64,000 nucleotides of DNA from Anaerolineales bacterium HSG25 (GCA_030377865.1 JAUCGA010000005.1:1-64000); one strand, 5' to 3'; shown: positions 34,117 to 43,889, numbered from the stretch's first letter. The notes: a model not told the origin generated them from the letters alone. A program made the numbers and translations.

Positions 34117-37100
34117 AGTTGAGACTTAACCATCTTCTGAATAAGTTGCACCATCTCCTCCCCAAACCGGTCAAGGGTTAAATTCTTTTGAAATGTTTGG
34201 CGAGCCTGCTCACCCAACTGCTGACCATAGTCTCGGTCATAGAACAGGCGCATGAAGCATATTGCCAAAGCTCGTTCATCCTCAGAGGGAACGAGTAACC
34301 CATTCACCCCATGCTCAATGATTTCAGCAACCCCGCCAACATCGGTAGCCACAATCGCTTTCCCCAAAGCCATCGCCTCCATAATCGTTACGGGCAAAAC
34401 TTCATCTCTCGAACTCAGCACAAACAAATCGGCAGAGCGAATATGGTCGAGGGCCTGTTCATGGGACATCTCTCCTAAAAACTGAACATCTACGCCAACT
34501 GGAATAAATTTACTTAACTCTTCGTAAAATGATTGGGTTAAAATACGCCCAACAAAGTAACAACTTACCTTTTGTTTGATGGGTTCAGGTAAAAGGTTTA
34601 ATGCTTTAAGTAGAACATCCTGCCCTTTTCGATGTTCTACACTGCCTACATGAACCATGCGAAACTTGTCAGTAGTTGGGGAAGCTATCTCCACGACTGG
34701 CTCTATTCCCAAACTAAGACCATGAGCAATTACTCGATAATTATCAGCCTGAGAAAGGAAGGCGTACATATCGGCAACAGTTTGAGACGGAAAAACGACC
34801 GCATCAGCGATAGAAAACGCCTCGGCAATCACTGGTACTTTATTAATCAAATCCAACCCATGATTAGATTCATGAATCCACCATAGTGATGGTTTTTGCA
34901 TAGCCTTCGCGACGGAGATAAATTGCCACATCAGGATTGTATTGATAAATATAATATCATAATCCAAGATAAGTTTGGTAATAGCCAAACTATCACCTAA
35001 AATTTCAGGAATGACATAGACTTTCATGCCAGCCTGTTCATACTGCTGACGCAAGATTCCATCAGTTGGAGTATACACGTCGATATCATACCCTATTTTC
35101 ACCATATAGTTCATCAGGGTATAGAGAATGACCGGCGCACCACTGGCACTTAAATCATGGGAGACAACCATTAGACGGGGTTTTTCTGTTTGATCGTCAC
35201 TCGGTGGGATATTCGACATGTTTGCTTCGATATCCTGTAGATTTTTCAGGGAATTATCATCAATATTGTTCAGTAGTTTAAAATTTTGTAGAATTTTGAT
35301 AATACGCTCTGCCCGATTCATCTCTCCTTTTGTAGCCAAAGTTGGCTGGTGGTGAGTATAGGAGAGATTCGGATGAAAGTAAATATCGCCCTGTTGAACA
35401 TAAGGCAACAGGCGTATTGAGGCCCGCAAAACATCACTGGGCGGAACATTCAAGCCCCGACTTGCCCCCTCATGATGTAGTAATTGGGCAAACGGGGTAT
35501 AAATAACTTTGTGACCAGCTTTGGTCGCACTCAAACAGATTTCAATATCACTGTAACCAATTTGATAGGTTTCATCAAAGCCGCCAACCTGCTCAAAAAC
35601 CTCGCGCCGCATCATCATACAAGCTCCAGTGACGGCCATGTATTCTCGGTACCATTCTGGCGTGCCAAAGAGAGTACTCTGGTTTTTCATATTAAAACTG
35701 CCGTCAAAAATATGACTGCCATGTCCAGTCAATCCCATGATGATACCCGCATGTTGGATGGTTCCATCGGGGCGAATCAGTTTTGTGCCCACAATACCAA
35801 CCCCCGGTCGTTCAACCCAGCCTACTAAATCTTGAAGCCACGCGGCATCCAATACCTGAGTATCATTATTTAGGAGAAGTAGTAACTCTCCCTCAGCATG
35901 TTTAACTCCCAAATTGTTCGCGACAGAGTAGTTAAATTGTCCCGGGTAATTAATGATTTTCACCCGCTCATCGTCAGCCAAAATCTTATAGTAATAATGG
36001 GTAGCCGAATCTGTGCTACCATTATCAACTAAAATAATCTCATAATTCGGGTAAGTGGTTGTCTCAAAAATAGATGAAAGACAGCTAATCAGTAAATCGG
36101 TTCGATTTTTAGTCGGAATAATAATGGAGACCTTTGCTCCAGAATTGGGCCATATAACGCGGGTCATATCCAAATTTGGACGACTAACTTGAACATCTTC
36201 AATCCCCATTCTGGTGATATGGGCCTTAATGGTCTGGAGTTGGGCAGAAACAACCTCGCTTACGTCAACCGAGGGGCGTACCTTTCGCTTATGGTAAAGA
36301 ACCTTGGGAATATGAACGACTCTGTCTGTTTTTTCAATGCACCGGAAGGCTAAATCCCAATCCCGTGCCGGATTTTCTGGATTTTCCAGACTACCCGTAA
36401 CATCTAGCAATAACTGTCGTCGGAAGAGTGCATGGCTTAAATAGTTTATCGATAAGAGAATATGGGGGGAGTGGCGGGGTTTAAAAAATGGCTCTAATCG
36501 AATTGTGCCATTCGTTTTTCCTTTCTTGGAAAGATGATCTTCGTCAAAATATATAATGTCCGTTTCGGAATCTTGGTTTAATTGGCTGACGATTTCATAG
36601 AGCATGTTGGGTGCTAAGAGATCATTATGATCAATTAGGAGCACAAATTCACCAGTAGCCATTTCTAATACTTGATTGAAACCACCTAATGTACTTGAGT
36701 TTTCTGAGATATGTTTGACCAAAATTCGTTGACTATCAGAAAATTCATCTAATAATTCGTTGAGACCTGCTGATCCGCCATGAACGATACAGAGTTGCCA
36801 ATGATCGTAAGATTGGGCCAAAATCGACTCGATCATGCTTTTTAATATATCTAAAGAAAGATTGTGAAGTGGGGTGACGAAACTGATGAGAGGGCGATAC
36901 ACAAACTGTTGCGCCTCAATATTCTGTTGAGCCAACTGTTCGTCGGTTGGCTCATTGTCCGCAATCCAAGTTTGGTAGGCGGTTATTTCGGGTGAAAAAT
37001 TTGGATGTGAGTCAATCGTTGATCGAGACGAACGTAATTTAGCAACATTTTCCGATAGAAATTTCGCGCCTTCGATCAGGCCCGTTTGTTGTACCGTTTG

Positions 37101-38045
37101 GAAAACTTCTTCTAAAAATTTATCTCTGGAACTGCCGGGAGGTGAAAGGGTCGCTCGTAGATTTTGCAGTTTCTGTAATAACGTCCAACCTACCGAGTTC
37201 TCAAGATTTGTTCGGTACTCCTCCAGAGCATCTCGGTGAGTGGTTAAGGTTTGTACGTGTGAGCGTAACGAGCGTTCCATGTCAGAGAATTGGAGTTGAT
37301 GTTGCTTTCTTAAATCTGCCGATTGGGTAGCGTGTGTGTTTATAAGTGCCTTTTTTTCTGCCAAATGTTGGCGTATCTGTTCAGATGTATCTTGAGCTAA
37401 GTCACGGAGATCGGTATTTTCTTTCCATAGAAGCCAGAATCGACGCTCATAGTCTCCTACTATCCTGTGGATTGGCTCTTTTTTGGCACGAAATCGAATA
37501 GCCCAGTTAGTGACAAAGGAGGCATCAAAATCAACATCACGAAAGAAACCATGCCGAGCAAACTGTTCAACCCAATATTCAGTTGGTTGAACATTAAAAT
37601 GGGTTTCTTCCTTATAATCAAAAGGAGTCGATGAAAATAGTATATCATCCGCATGCTGACAAAAATTGGCGACCGCCTGTTCAGCCTCTGCTTTGGGCAT
37701 GTGTTCCAACACTTCGATCGACACAATTAGATCGTAGCGTTGCGGCAAGGGGTCAGCAACCGAACCGACTCGACAGTATGGGGCAATATCGGGGTGAACA
37801 TTTTTAATCGCATATTCTGAAATATCAACCCCATAAGCTTCAACGTCATATTTGCGTAGATTTTCAACCAAAAACCCCATCGCGCAACCCGCGTCTAGGA
37901 CTGTTTGTGGCTGAGTTGTTTTTATAATATCCTTGGCAATACCGTCAAAAAAACTGAGCCAATGTTCATCTCTTTGATACGGTAAGCCACACCCTGTAGC
38001 AAAATAGTGGGCATCATACAAATCGGATGGTTTTTGGGTAATCAT
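34113..38045 (-). CDS. Methyltransferase - GT2 - GT2 - GT4 multidomain glycosyltransferase (1310 aa)
   Basis: This paralogue of the 1326-aa protein has the same order: class I methyltransferase with VLDAGCAMGFLVENL near 49, a coiled coil (about 205-290), GT2 from about 383 (LISFVTPLHN, LLIDHNDLL), a second GT2 from about 637 (AKVSIIIPTKNRT, LLLNNDTQVL) and GT4 from about 955 with the E-x7-E-like LSSRDEVLPVTIMEAM. The first GT2 is more diverged and may be weak. It is the first gene of the minus-strand glycan operon. Upstream is the divergent Wzt-like ATPase, so glycan synthesis and export are probably linked. Confidence 0.9.
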   Translation of the reverse strand: MITQKPSDLYDAHYFATGCGLPYQRDEHWLSFFDGIAKDIIKTTQPQTVLDAGCAMGFLVENLRKYDVEAYGVDISEYAIKNVHPDIAPYCRVGSVADPLPQRYDLIVSIEVLEHMPKAEAEQAVANFCQHADDILFSSTPFDYKEETHFNVQPTEYWVEQFARHGFFRDVDFDASFVTNWAIRFRAKKEPIHRIVGDYERRFWLLWKENTDLRDLAQDTSEQIRQHLAEKKALINTHATQSADLRKQHQLQFSDMERSLRSHVQTLTTHRDALEEYRTNLENSVGWTLLQKLQNLRATLSPPGSSRDKFLEEVFQTVQQTGLIEGAKFLSENVAKLRSSRSTIDSHPNFSPEITAYQTWIADNEPTDEQLAQQNIEAQQFVYRPLISFVTPLHNLSLDILKSMIESILAQSYDHWQLCIVHGGSAGLNELLDEFSDSQRILVKHISENSSTLGGFNQVLEMATGEFVLLIDHNDLLAPNMLYEIVSQLNQDSETDIIYFDEDHLSKKGKTNGTIRLEPFFKPRHSPHILLSINYLSHALFRRQLLLDVTGSLENPENPARDWDLAFRCIEKTDRVVHIPKVLYHKRKVRPSVDVSEVVSAQLQTIKAHITRMGIEDVQVSRPNLDMTRVIWPNSGAKVSIIIPTKNRTDLLISCLSSIFETTTYPNYEIILVDNGSTDSATHYYYKILADDERVKIINYPGQFNYSVANNLGVKHAEGELLLLLNNDTQVLDAAWLQDLVGWVERPGVGIVGTKLIRPDGTIQHAGIIMGLTGHGSHIFDGSFNMKNQSTLFGTPEWYREYMAVTGACMMMRREVFEQVGGFDETYQIGYSDIEICLSATKAGHKVIYTPFAQLLHHEGASRGLNVPPSDVLRASIRLLPYVQQGDIYFHPNLSYTHHQPTLATKGEMNRAERIIKILQNFKLLNNIDDNSLKNLQDIEANMSNIPPSDDQTEKPRLMVVSHDLSASGAPVILYTLMNYMVKIGYDIDVYTPTDGILRQQYEQAGMKVYVIPEILGDSLAITKLILDYDIIFINTILMWQFISVAKAMQKPSLWWIHESNHGLDLINKVPVIAEAFSIADAVVFPSQTVADMYAFLSQADNYRVIAHGLSLGIEPVVEIASPTTDKFRMVHVGSVEHRKGQDVLLKALNLLPEPIKQKVSCYFVGRILTQSFYEELSKFIPVGVDVQFLGEMSHEQALDHIRSADLFVLSSRDEVLPVTIMEAMALGKAIVATDVGGVAEIIEHGVNGLLVPSEDERALAICFMRLFYDRDYGQQLGEQARQTFQKNLTLDRFGEEMVQLIQKMVKSQL

Positions 38046-38230
38046 AGTTTGTCCTATATTTAATAAAATCTTACACTTTAGGTGTTTTGGGCAATCTCAA
38101 TGCCCTCACTTTATTGATGTAAAAGGGTATCTTGTCTGGTCATAAGAAACGTCCATCAAATCGGTCAACAGAAATCAGGTGGTTTGCTATCATAAAGGTA
38201 AACAGTATAATCGCTTGAGCCTAACACATA

Positions 38231-38259
38231 CAAACCGAGTCTGAATAAGACTCGGTTTG
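38231..38259. terminator. 11-bp perfect hairpin in divergent intergenic region
   Basis: CAAACCGAGTC (38231-38241) pairs with GACTCGGTTTG (38249-38259). No long T tract follows, so termination is uncertain. It could mark the leader of wzt. The remaining 38046-38230 shows nothing I can name. Confidence 0.45.
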
Positions 38260-38369
38260 GGGTCTGTTAGCTATTCGAAATTTAAACTTGTTTTATTGCA
38301 GTAAGTAAAAAGCTAGTGAATTATACTGTAGCCTAAAAGTAGACACAAATCATCAGAGAGTAGTCATCT

Positions 38370-39626
38370 ATGTCAACGGTTGTTCGTTTTGAAAATGTAT
38401 CCAAAAAATTTTCTATCCAACGCACTCGGCCTCGATTTTGGCAAGAACGTCTGTTTGGAATGTTCAAGCCTAAACCCGCCGATGAAGAAACCGATAAAAG
38501 TTTTTGGGTTTTACGAGATATTAGTTTTGAGATTGAGCAAGGGGAAAGTATCAGTTTTATTGGAGTGAACGGGGCAGGCAAAAGTACCCTCCTCAAACTG
38601 CTAACCCACATCATCCGCCCTACTACTGGCACCATTGAGATAAATGGTCGTATCTCGGCTCTACTAGAGTTGGGAACTGGTTTTCATCCTGACTTAACCG
38701 GACGCGAGAACATCTACCTAAACGGGTCAATTTTGGGTCTTAAGCGAACTGAAATCAAACGCCGCATGGACGCGATTATCGAATTTGCCGAGTTGGCGCG
38801 GTTCATTGATGTGCCGGTTCGCAACTACTCATCGGGCATGTATGTTCGGTTGGGGTTTGCCGTTGCCATCTATACCGAGCCAGAAATTTTGATTGTGGAT
38901 GAAGTTTTAGCGGTCGGTGATGTGGCCTTTCAGCGTAAATGTATGGATCAGATTAACGCGCTCAAACGGCGCGGGGTGACGATTATCTTAGTCACCCATG
39001 CTATGGGCAGTGTCGAGGATATGTGTCAGCGGGCGGTCTGGCTTGATAAAGGACGGATTCGGGAGATTGGCCCGTCGGAGTCGATTGTACGTCAATATAT
39101 ATGGGATTCGTATGAACAGAATCCAGCCGGTAGTAGTGTTGCTACCGATCATGTTGATGATGAAGATGATGATGAAGATGAAAATAAAGAATCACCGAAG
39201 CGATGGGGTAGTGGCGAAGTGACCATAGAGCAAGTTCAACTTTTGGGTGCAGATAATCAGCCCCGCGACTATTATAAAACTGGCGAATCGATGACGTTGG
39301 CAATGCATTATCAGGCTAAAGAACGAATTGAAAAACCAGTCTTTGGTATCGCGATTCATCGTAGTGATGGAACCCATGTCACTGGCCCAAACACCAAATT
39401 TGCCAAATATAAAATATCTCATATTGAAGGCAACGGCGTGGTCTACTTTACGGTGCCAGCCTTATCATTGCTAGAGGGAACCTACTATGTGACGGTGGTG
39501 GTGTGCGACGATAAAACGGAGCAAATGTTTGACTATCATGACCAGTTGTACCCGTTTCAAATGGTGCCGTGGAAGGATGAGCCTTATGGTTTACTGACCT
39601 TAAATGGCAATTGGAAGATTGAATAG
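38370..39626 (+). CDS. ABC transporter ATP-binding protein for polysaccharide export (Wzt-like)
   Basis: The 418-aa protein has an ABC cassette (Walker A GVNGAGKST near residue 67, signature YSSGMYVRLGFAVA, Walker B ILIVDEVLAVGD) of the TagH/Wzt class, an acidic linker (about 255-275) and a C-terminal Wzt_C beta-sandwich. In Wzt that domain recognises the finished glycan before export. The partner permease (Wzm) is not in the window. The divergent position upstream of the glycan operon fits export of that glycan. Its 3' end is followed by an O-like end and a D element. Confidence 0.93.
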   Translation: MSTVVRFENVSKKFSIQRTRPRFWQERLFGMFKPKPADEETDKSFWVLRDISFEIEQGESISFIGVNGAGKSTLLKLLTHIIRPTTGTIEINGRISALLELGTGFHPDLTGRENIYLNGSILGLKRTEIKRRMDAIIEFAELARFIDVPVRNYSSGMYVRLGFAVAIYTEPEILIVDEVLAVGDVAFQRKCMDQINALKRRGVTIILVTHAMGSVEDMCQRAVWLDKGRIREIGPSESIVRQYIWDSYEQNPAGSSVATDHVDDEDDDEDENKESPKRWGSGEVTIEQVQLLGADNQPRDYYKTGESMTLAMHYQAKERIEKPVFGIAIHRSDGTHVTGPNTKFAKYKISHIEGNGVVYFTVPALSLLEGTYYVTVVVCDDKTEQMFDYHDQLYPFQMVPWKDEPYGLLTLNGNWKIE

Positions 39627-39652
39627 AAAATCGGAATTAATTAACTTATGCA

Positions 39653-39790
39653 GGCTCTTTGGGGTTTTCCGTGCAAACGTCATGATTGTGTCATCATCTT
39701 CCCGCAAGTTTAAAACTTGCGGGAAGATTGCCATCAAAGTATCTAATTTAAGGCGTAGTTTTGAGTTGCACGGAATCTACCAGAGAACCC
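39653..39790 (+). mobile_element. D-type MITE, intact copy (138 bp, 7-bp duplication)
   Basis: TTATGCA flanks it at 39646-39652 and 39791-39797. The ends are GGCTCTTTGGGG and CAGAGAACCC, with a central hairpin CTTCCCGCAAGTTT/AAACTTGCGGGAAG. It is the reference for the copy at 284-539. Confidence 0.9.
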
Positions 39791-39849
39791 TTATGCAGTC
39801 ATGAAAGTGGTTCAATCTTAAAAATTGAACTACTTTGGATCGCACCACT

Positions 39850-39990
39850 TAGGCAATTCCAAGAAAATAAACCCCCAACGTTTCCTGAGACTTCGGCGTG
39901 AGCGCTCAGTCGAACGCTTGCCGAAGGGAACTGACTTCGACAGGCTCAGTCAGCAATTCTTGGGAAATTTTAAAAGTTGGAACTGCCTTA
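39850..39990. repeat. G-type element, copy 1
   Basis: The outer ends GGCAATTCCAAGAAAATAA and TTAAAAGTTGGAACTGCC are inverted. The core carries TTCGACAGGCTCAGTCAGC, a common REP-like motif. It ends 28 bp before the ABC ATPase start. Related elements are at 1-257, 42855-42983 and 56204-56378. Confidence 0.75.
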
Positions 39991-40018
39991 TTTAGGGCTT
40001 GTTCCTAAGGATACAACC

Positions 40019-40945
40019 ATGATCGAAGCAGTTAATTTATCGAAAGAGTTTGGCACTTTTATCGCCGTACGTGACATCTCGTTGCATGTAGACGAGGGCG
40101 AGGTGGTGGCTTTATTAGGCCCAAACGGAGCCGGAAAAACTACTACGGTACGGATGTTAAGTGCCATCCTTAAACCGACGCGAGGTTACGCTCGAGTGGC
40201 AGGGTATGATACTGTCACCGAAGCCAAAATGGTACGCCACCTTATCGGAGTGCTGACCGAGTTTCCGGGGTTATACTCACGGATGAAGGGGATGGATTAC
40301 TTGAAGTTTTTTGGTGAACTACAGGCCATGTCAGCCGAGCAAATTCAGCAACGCTCGGAATTATTACTCCGCCGCTTTGAACTGTGGGACGCACAAGACC
40401 GTCAAATTGGTAAATATTCTAAAGGCATGAAACAGAAATTGACTCTAGTACGGGCCATGTTGCATGATCCAAATGTGCTGTTTTTAGACGAGCCAACCTC
40501 GGCGATGGACCCACAAAGTGCAAAGTTGGTCCGAGATTCGATTAGGGCGTTACGGGCTGATAATCGTACCGTGATTTTATGTACCCATAACCTTAATGAA
40601 GCGGAACAGTTAGCCGACCGAATCGCAGTGGTACGACAAGGTGAAATCGTCATCGAAGGTACACCTGATGAGCTAAAGCGGCGTTTGTTGGGACATCCGA
40701 TTATGGAGTTACGAGTTAATGGTTCTATTAATGGTATCGTTGACTATTTGGATGAAAAAACCAATACGGTTGAACAAGGCGAAAACTGGATTCGATACGC
40801 CATCGCAGAACCCACCCAGTTTAACCCAATTTTACTTGATGAGTTGAATCGGCAACATATTCCAGTAATCACCTTAAGCGAGGTTCAACGTAGTTTAGAG
40901 GATGTTTATCTCAATATTGTGGAGCAAAAGGAAGAGGTGGGGTAA
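40019..40945 (+). CDS. ABC-2 type transporter ATP-binding protein
   Basis: The 308-aa ATPase has Walker A GPNGAGKTT near residue 38, signature YSKGMKQKLTLVRAM and Walker B VLFLDEPTSAMD, with a C-terminal extension typical of drug or gliding-type ABC-2 exporters. ATG 40019 has CTAAGGA at 40006-40012; a start at 39977 would translate a repeat end. No permease follows: the next gene is coaX, 18 bp on. The membrane partner must lie elsewhere, or rearrangement has separated the pair. Confidence 0.9.
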   Translation: MIEAVNLSKEFGTFIAVRDISLHVDEGEVVALLGPNGAGKTTTVRMLSAILKPTRGYARVAGYDTVTEAKMVRHLIGVLTEFPGLYSRMKGMDYLKFFGELQAMSAEQIQQRSELLLRRFELWDAQDRQIGKYSKGMKQKLTLVRAMLHDPNVLFLDEPTSAMDPQSAKLVRDSIRALRADNRTVILCTHNLNEAEQLADRIAVVRQGEIVIEGTPDELKRRLLGHPIMELRVNGSINGIVDYLDEKTNTVEQGENWIRYAIAEPTQFNPILLDELNRQHIPVITLSEVQRSLEDVYLNIVEQKEEVG

Positions 40946-40963
40946 CATACCTCCAGTAGTACT

Positions 40964-41740
40964 ATGTTATTAACGATAGATATAGGAAATACGAATATTA
41001 CCTTTGGGGTTTACGATCTTAACGAGACGACCTTACCCTTGCGGTATCATTGGCGCATAAAAACTGACCACGGACGTTTGTCTGATGAGTACGGAATTAT
41101 TATGTTGGGCATGATGCGCCACGAAAAGATTGACTACGAGCATATCCACGGGGTGGCGATTGCCAGTGTTGTACCGCCTCTGACACCTGTATTTGAGACT
41201 ATGGTTGAGCGGTATATTCATCAAACGCCATTGGTTGTTGCGGCGGGGGTCAAAACAGGGATTAAAATTCGGTACGACAGCCCGCGCGATGTTGGAGCTG
41301 ACCGAATTGTTGATGCGGTGGCGGCCTATCGGCTATATGGTGGCCCGGCCTGCATTGTCGATTTTGGTACAGCTACTACCTTTGATGCCATCTCGAAAAG
41401 GGGTGACTATTTGGGAGGAGCCATCGCTCCCGGTATTGGGATTGCCGCTGAGGCGCTATTTAGCCAAACCTCAAAACTACCTCGGGTTGATTTGGTTCGC
41501 CCACCGCGGGCAATTGGCCGAAATACTGTACAGGCGATTCAAAGCGGCTTATTATTTGGATATGTTGGTATGGTCGAAGGCATGGTCGAGCGCTACAAAA
41601 TAGAACTAGGGGACGATTTACGGGTTATTGGAACCGGCGGGTTGGCTGAAATCGTCGCCAAAGAGACTTCCGCTATCGAGGTCGTCAATCAATGGCTAAC
41701 CTTAGAGGGGTTACGCATGATTTGGGAGATGAACCAATAG
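40964..41740 (+). CDS. coaX: Type III pantothenate kinase
   Basis: CoaX phosphorylates pantothenate, the first step of coenzyme A synthesis, and unlike CoaA is not feedback-inhibited. The 258-aa protein has the acetate/sugar-kinase-fold motifs: LLTIDIGNTNITFGVY at the start, DVGADRIVDAVAA near 105, VDFGTATTFDAI near 130 with GGAIAPGIGI, and GTGGLA near 225. The length is normal. It follows the ABC ATPase by 18 bp and is probably cotranscribed with it, with no evident functional link. Confidence 0.96.
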   Translation: MLLTIDIGNTNITFGVYDLNETTLPLRYHWRIKTDHGRLSDEYGIIMLGMMRHEKIDYEHIHGVAIASVVPPLTPVFETMVERYIHQTPLVVAAGVKTGIKIRYDSPRDVGADRIVDAVAAYRLYGGPACIVDFGTATTFDAISKRGDYLGGAIAPGIGIAAEALFSQTSKLPRVDLVRPPRAIGRNTVQAIQSGLLFGYVGMVEGMVERYKIELGDDLRVIGTGGLAEIVAKETSAIEVVNQWLTLEGLRMIWEMNQ

Positions 41741-41812
41741 CAGACCTGCCTTATCTCCAAGTTCTATCATGAAATCACCGTCTCTCTTCAAAACCCCTAG
41801 CGCAGTTTCAGC

Positions 41813-41880
41813 GTAAATATTCAGTGAACTCGTCAGAAGGAGCGTCAAAAACCCGATTTCTTTAAGAAATCGGGTTTCTA
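41813..41880 (+). mobile_element. A-type MITE, right-truncated (68 bp)
   Basis: GTAAATATTCAGTGAACTCG and the internal hairpin are present up to GGGTTTCTA; the last 23 bp are missing. No 8-bp duplication can be scored. Confidence 0.8.
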
Positions 41881-41963
41881 GATGGCTGTGGCTAAAGATT
41901 GAGTGTCATTCAGCACAAGCTACCCTATCCTATTTTTTTGGAGTTACGAGAAGACTAATTACC

Positions 41964-42653
41964 CTACTCTAAACGAGCAATCTCCTGTTCGATCAGTTGT
42001 TTGAAGGTGTCATAAGGTTGGTTCCCCTCAACGCTTGTTCCATTAATGAAGAAGGTCGGAGTCGAATTAACACCTTTTTCAATAGCTATTTTATGGCCTA
42101 ATTGCAATAGGTCACGATAGGTTTTATCAAGCAGGCATTGTTCAATCTGATCTGCATCTAACCCTTCGACTTGGGAGGCGATGCTCAATAACCCGGCCTG
42201 CGTGCGAATTTGGTTAATATTGGCATACAATGCTTTGCGATATTCAAAATATTTACCTTGATCCATCGCACATAGGTTAGCTTCGGTAATCAGGCCAATT
42301 TGTGGGTTACCTAGATAAAACGGATTGACGACATATTTAACTTTTCCAGTTTCGATATACTCTGCATCCAGCAGAGGCCATGTATCGCGTTCAAACGCTT
42401 GGCAGTGCGATCAGCCATAATCCGAAAAATCGATGATTGTCACCGAAGCACTAGGATCCCCTTTGGTAGGAAATACCGTCTCATCCATTGGGGGAACAGG
42501 TGTATCGGTTGGGGAAACAGGTGTGTCGGTTGATGGAACAGGCGTATTGGTTGGCGGAACAGGCGTGTCGGTGGCAACTAAACTACCTATGCTCGCACAA
42601 GCAACGGTAAGGGTTAGCAATAGCATAATGATGATGATATGATGTTTTGGCAT
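41964..42653 (-). CDS. DsbA-like lipoprotein with in-frame TGA (selenocysteine 81)
   Basis: The 229-residue frame contains one TGA, at 42411-42413. It starts with a lipoprotein signal peptide (lipobox LTVAC, Cys 19) and a TDTPVPP-type repeated linker. The DsbA-like domain follows: VTIIDFSDYG-U-SHCQAFER, and the cis-Pro loop VNSTPTFFIN. The TGA occupies the first position of the CxxC motif, exactly as in the paralogue at 20368-21051. The two genes are nearly identical at DNA level for about 100 bases after the TGA and diverge elsewhere. It would sit on the outer face of the membrane and act in thiol-disulfide or peroxide chemistry. The alternative, a pseudogene, is disfavoured because the frame downstream is intact. 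Confidence 0.85.
42377..42413 (-). promoter_or_regulatory. Candidate SECIS hairpin after in-frame TGA (second copy)
   Basis: On the minus strand the TGA (42413-42411) is followed by TGCCA, the apical stem GCGTTTGAACGC (42398-42387) and ATGGC, which closes it. The apical part is identical to that in the first copy. The outer GAGGCCA arm is changed, so the GCCA/TGGC closure is the shared structure. Confidence 0.6.
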
Positions 42654-42854
42654 TGATTGTGTTCTTCCGTTTTGTGATTTTGGGTAATGTTGTTATCTTG
42701 ACTGATGACACATCGGAATAAATCCCTCTGCTGATAGCTAAAGCAGGCTAAAGCCAGCTATTTAGGCATCTTTTAGCGGTCTTGAGTTTTTAGCCTTGTG
42801 GCTTTAGCCCAAGGCTATCAGTCAACACGTCAACACTACCTGATTTTGATCTAT

Positions 42855-42983
42855 GGCAGTTCCAGAAAAATAAATCTCCCACCGTTCCCTGAGCCTGTCG
42901 AAGGGAACTGGCCTCGACAAGCGTTTGACTGAGCGTTCACGCCGAAGTCTCAACTAACGATTTTTGGGAGGTTGGAACTGCCG
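42855..42983. repeat. G-type element, copy 2
   Basis: GGCAGTTCCAGAAAAATAAA at the left and GGAGGTTGGAACTGCC at the right form inverted ends around a REP-like core with CTGAGCCTGTCGAAGGGAAC. Confidence 0.75.
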
Positions 42984-43096
42984 TAAGTTTACCCTTTAAC
43001 CTCACGTTAGGCAAAAAAGCATCTTACAGTCTTTCAGAATAATCATTCAGGCTCCTTGTTCCTAAACCCTCATGTTTTTTTGAGAAGGTTTCAATA

Positions 43097-43182
43097 GAGT
43101 TGTTCGGCAATAAAGAAGCTTTTGCACTCCGCAGACCCGAATTTGAGTTTTTATGCGATGATAAGTTATTGCCGAACAACTC
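43097..43182 (+). mobile_element. E-type MITE, short copy (TA duplication)
   Basis: GAGTTGTTCGGCAATAA and TTATTGCCGAACAACTC are perfect inverted ends, with TA at 43095-43096 and 43183-43184. The central hairpin present in other copies is shortened. Confidence 0.85.
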
Positions 43183-43662
43183 TAATTTGTGTTATAGTCT
43201 CATAAATGATTTTTTGCCCCCAAAGTGCGTCATAAGAATTATGCAGGGCGGAATGAAATTACAAATGGTAAATGGTGAATGGTAAATTACCTGACACTAA
43301 CAAAATTTTTGGGCAGACAACACCGCAACGGATCGTCGGATATTCTGGTGCGTGGTGCGTGTGATTGGCTCGTGCCTTCATAACGACTCATTTACCATTT
43401 ATAATCCGTTATCGGGGAGGTTTTTAGGTTTTTATCCGTTAAATCCCCAAATCTGTTGTAGTCTTGCTCGCCCAAAGATTCCGTTAGCGTCAGAAATAAT
43501 CATCTCAAGGTTCTCCTACGAGGTATTGAGGAACACGGAGACGCAGAGGAAAAATTTGTTCACTTGTTCGCTGTGAATCTCCGTGTTCCTCTGAGTTAAT
43601 TAGTTCAGGCTAAATTTTTTGTCGGGTACTAAGTAGGATATTTTAATTCTTCCACGTGCCTA

Positions 43663-43734
43663 CAGTCTTTCAGATAATGATTTTCAATTCAAGACCAACC
43701 TTCCCGCAAGTTTTGAACTTGCGGGAAGGTGACA
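43663..43734 (+). mobile_element. B-type MITE, 3'-truncated
   Basis: The element matches B from CAGTCTTTCAGATAATG to GGAAGGTGACA, then breaks off. CTTCCACGTGCCTA occurs on both sides (43649-43662 and 43735-43748), a 14-bp direct repeat that also resembles the end of the H element. Confidence 0.75.
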
Positions 43735-43832
43735 CTTCCACGTGCCTAGTATGCCCAACAAGTATATCGTCTGGCCTATCATAAAACGAACCACAAAATT
43801 AAGAATTACAGAATTAAATTAGAAATTAGACG

Positions 43833-43868
43833 AGCAGTCCCACCGGCTATAAACCGGATGGGACTGCT
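43833..43868 (-). terminator. Terminator of the pyrF-pyrE gene
   Basis: AGCAGTCCCACCGG pairs with CCGGATGGGACTGCT with one bulge, 22 bp after the stop codon on the minus strand. Confidence 0.7.
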
Positions 43869-43889
43869 TGGGTTTTGTGACCGTGATTG

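Larger units (their letters stand above)
42654..43889. other. 1.2-kb intergenic stretch made of repeats
   Basis: The contents are an M repeat (42705-42835, TAGCTAAAGCAGGC and GGCTTTAGCC, shared with 56265-56345), G2 (42855-42983), E3 (43097-43182), L1 (43404-43492, shared with 45515-45594), an inverted repeat GAGGAACACGGAGA/TCTCCGTGTTCCTC (43528-43591), a partial B element (43663-43734) and the pyrFE terminator. Bases 42984-43096 and 43183-43403 show nothing I can name beyond AATGGTAAATGGTGAATGG near 43265. No credible gene was found. Confidence 0.75.
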
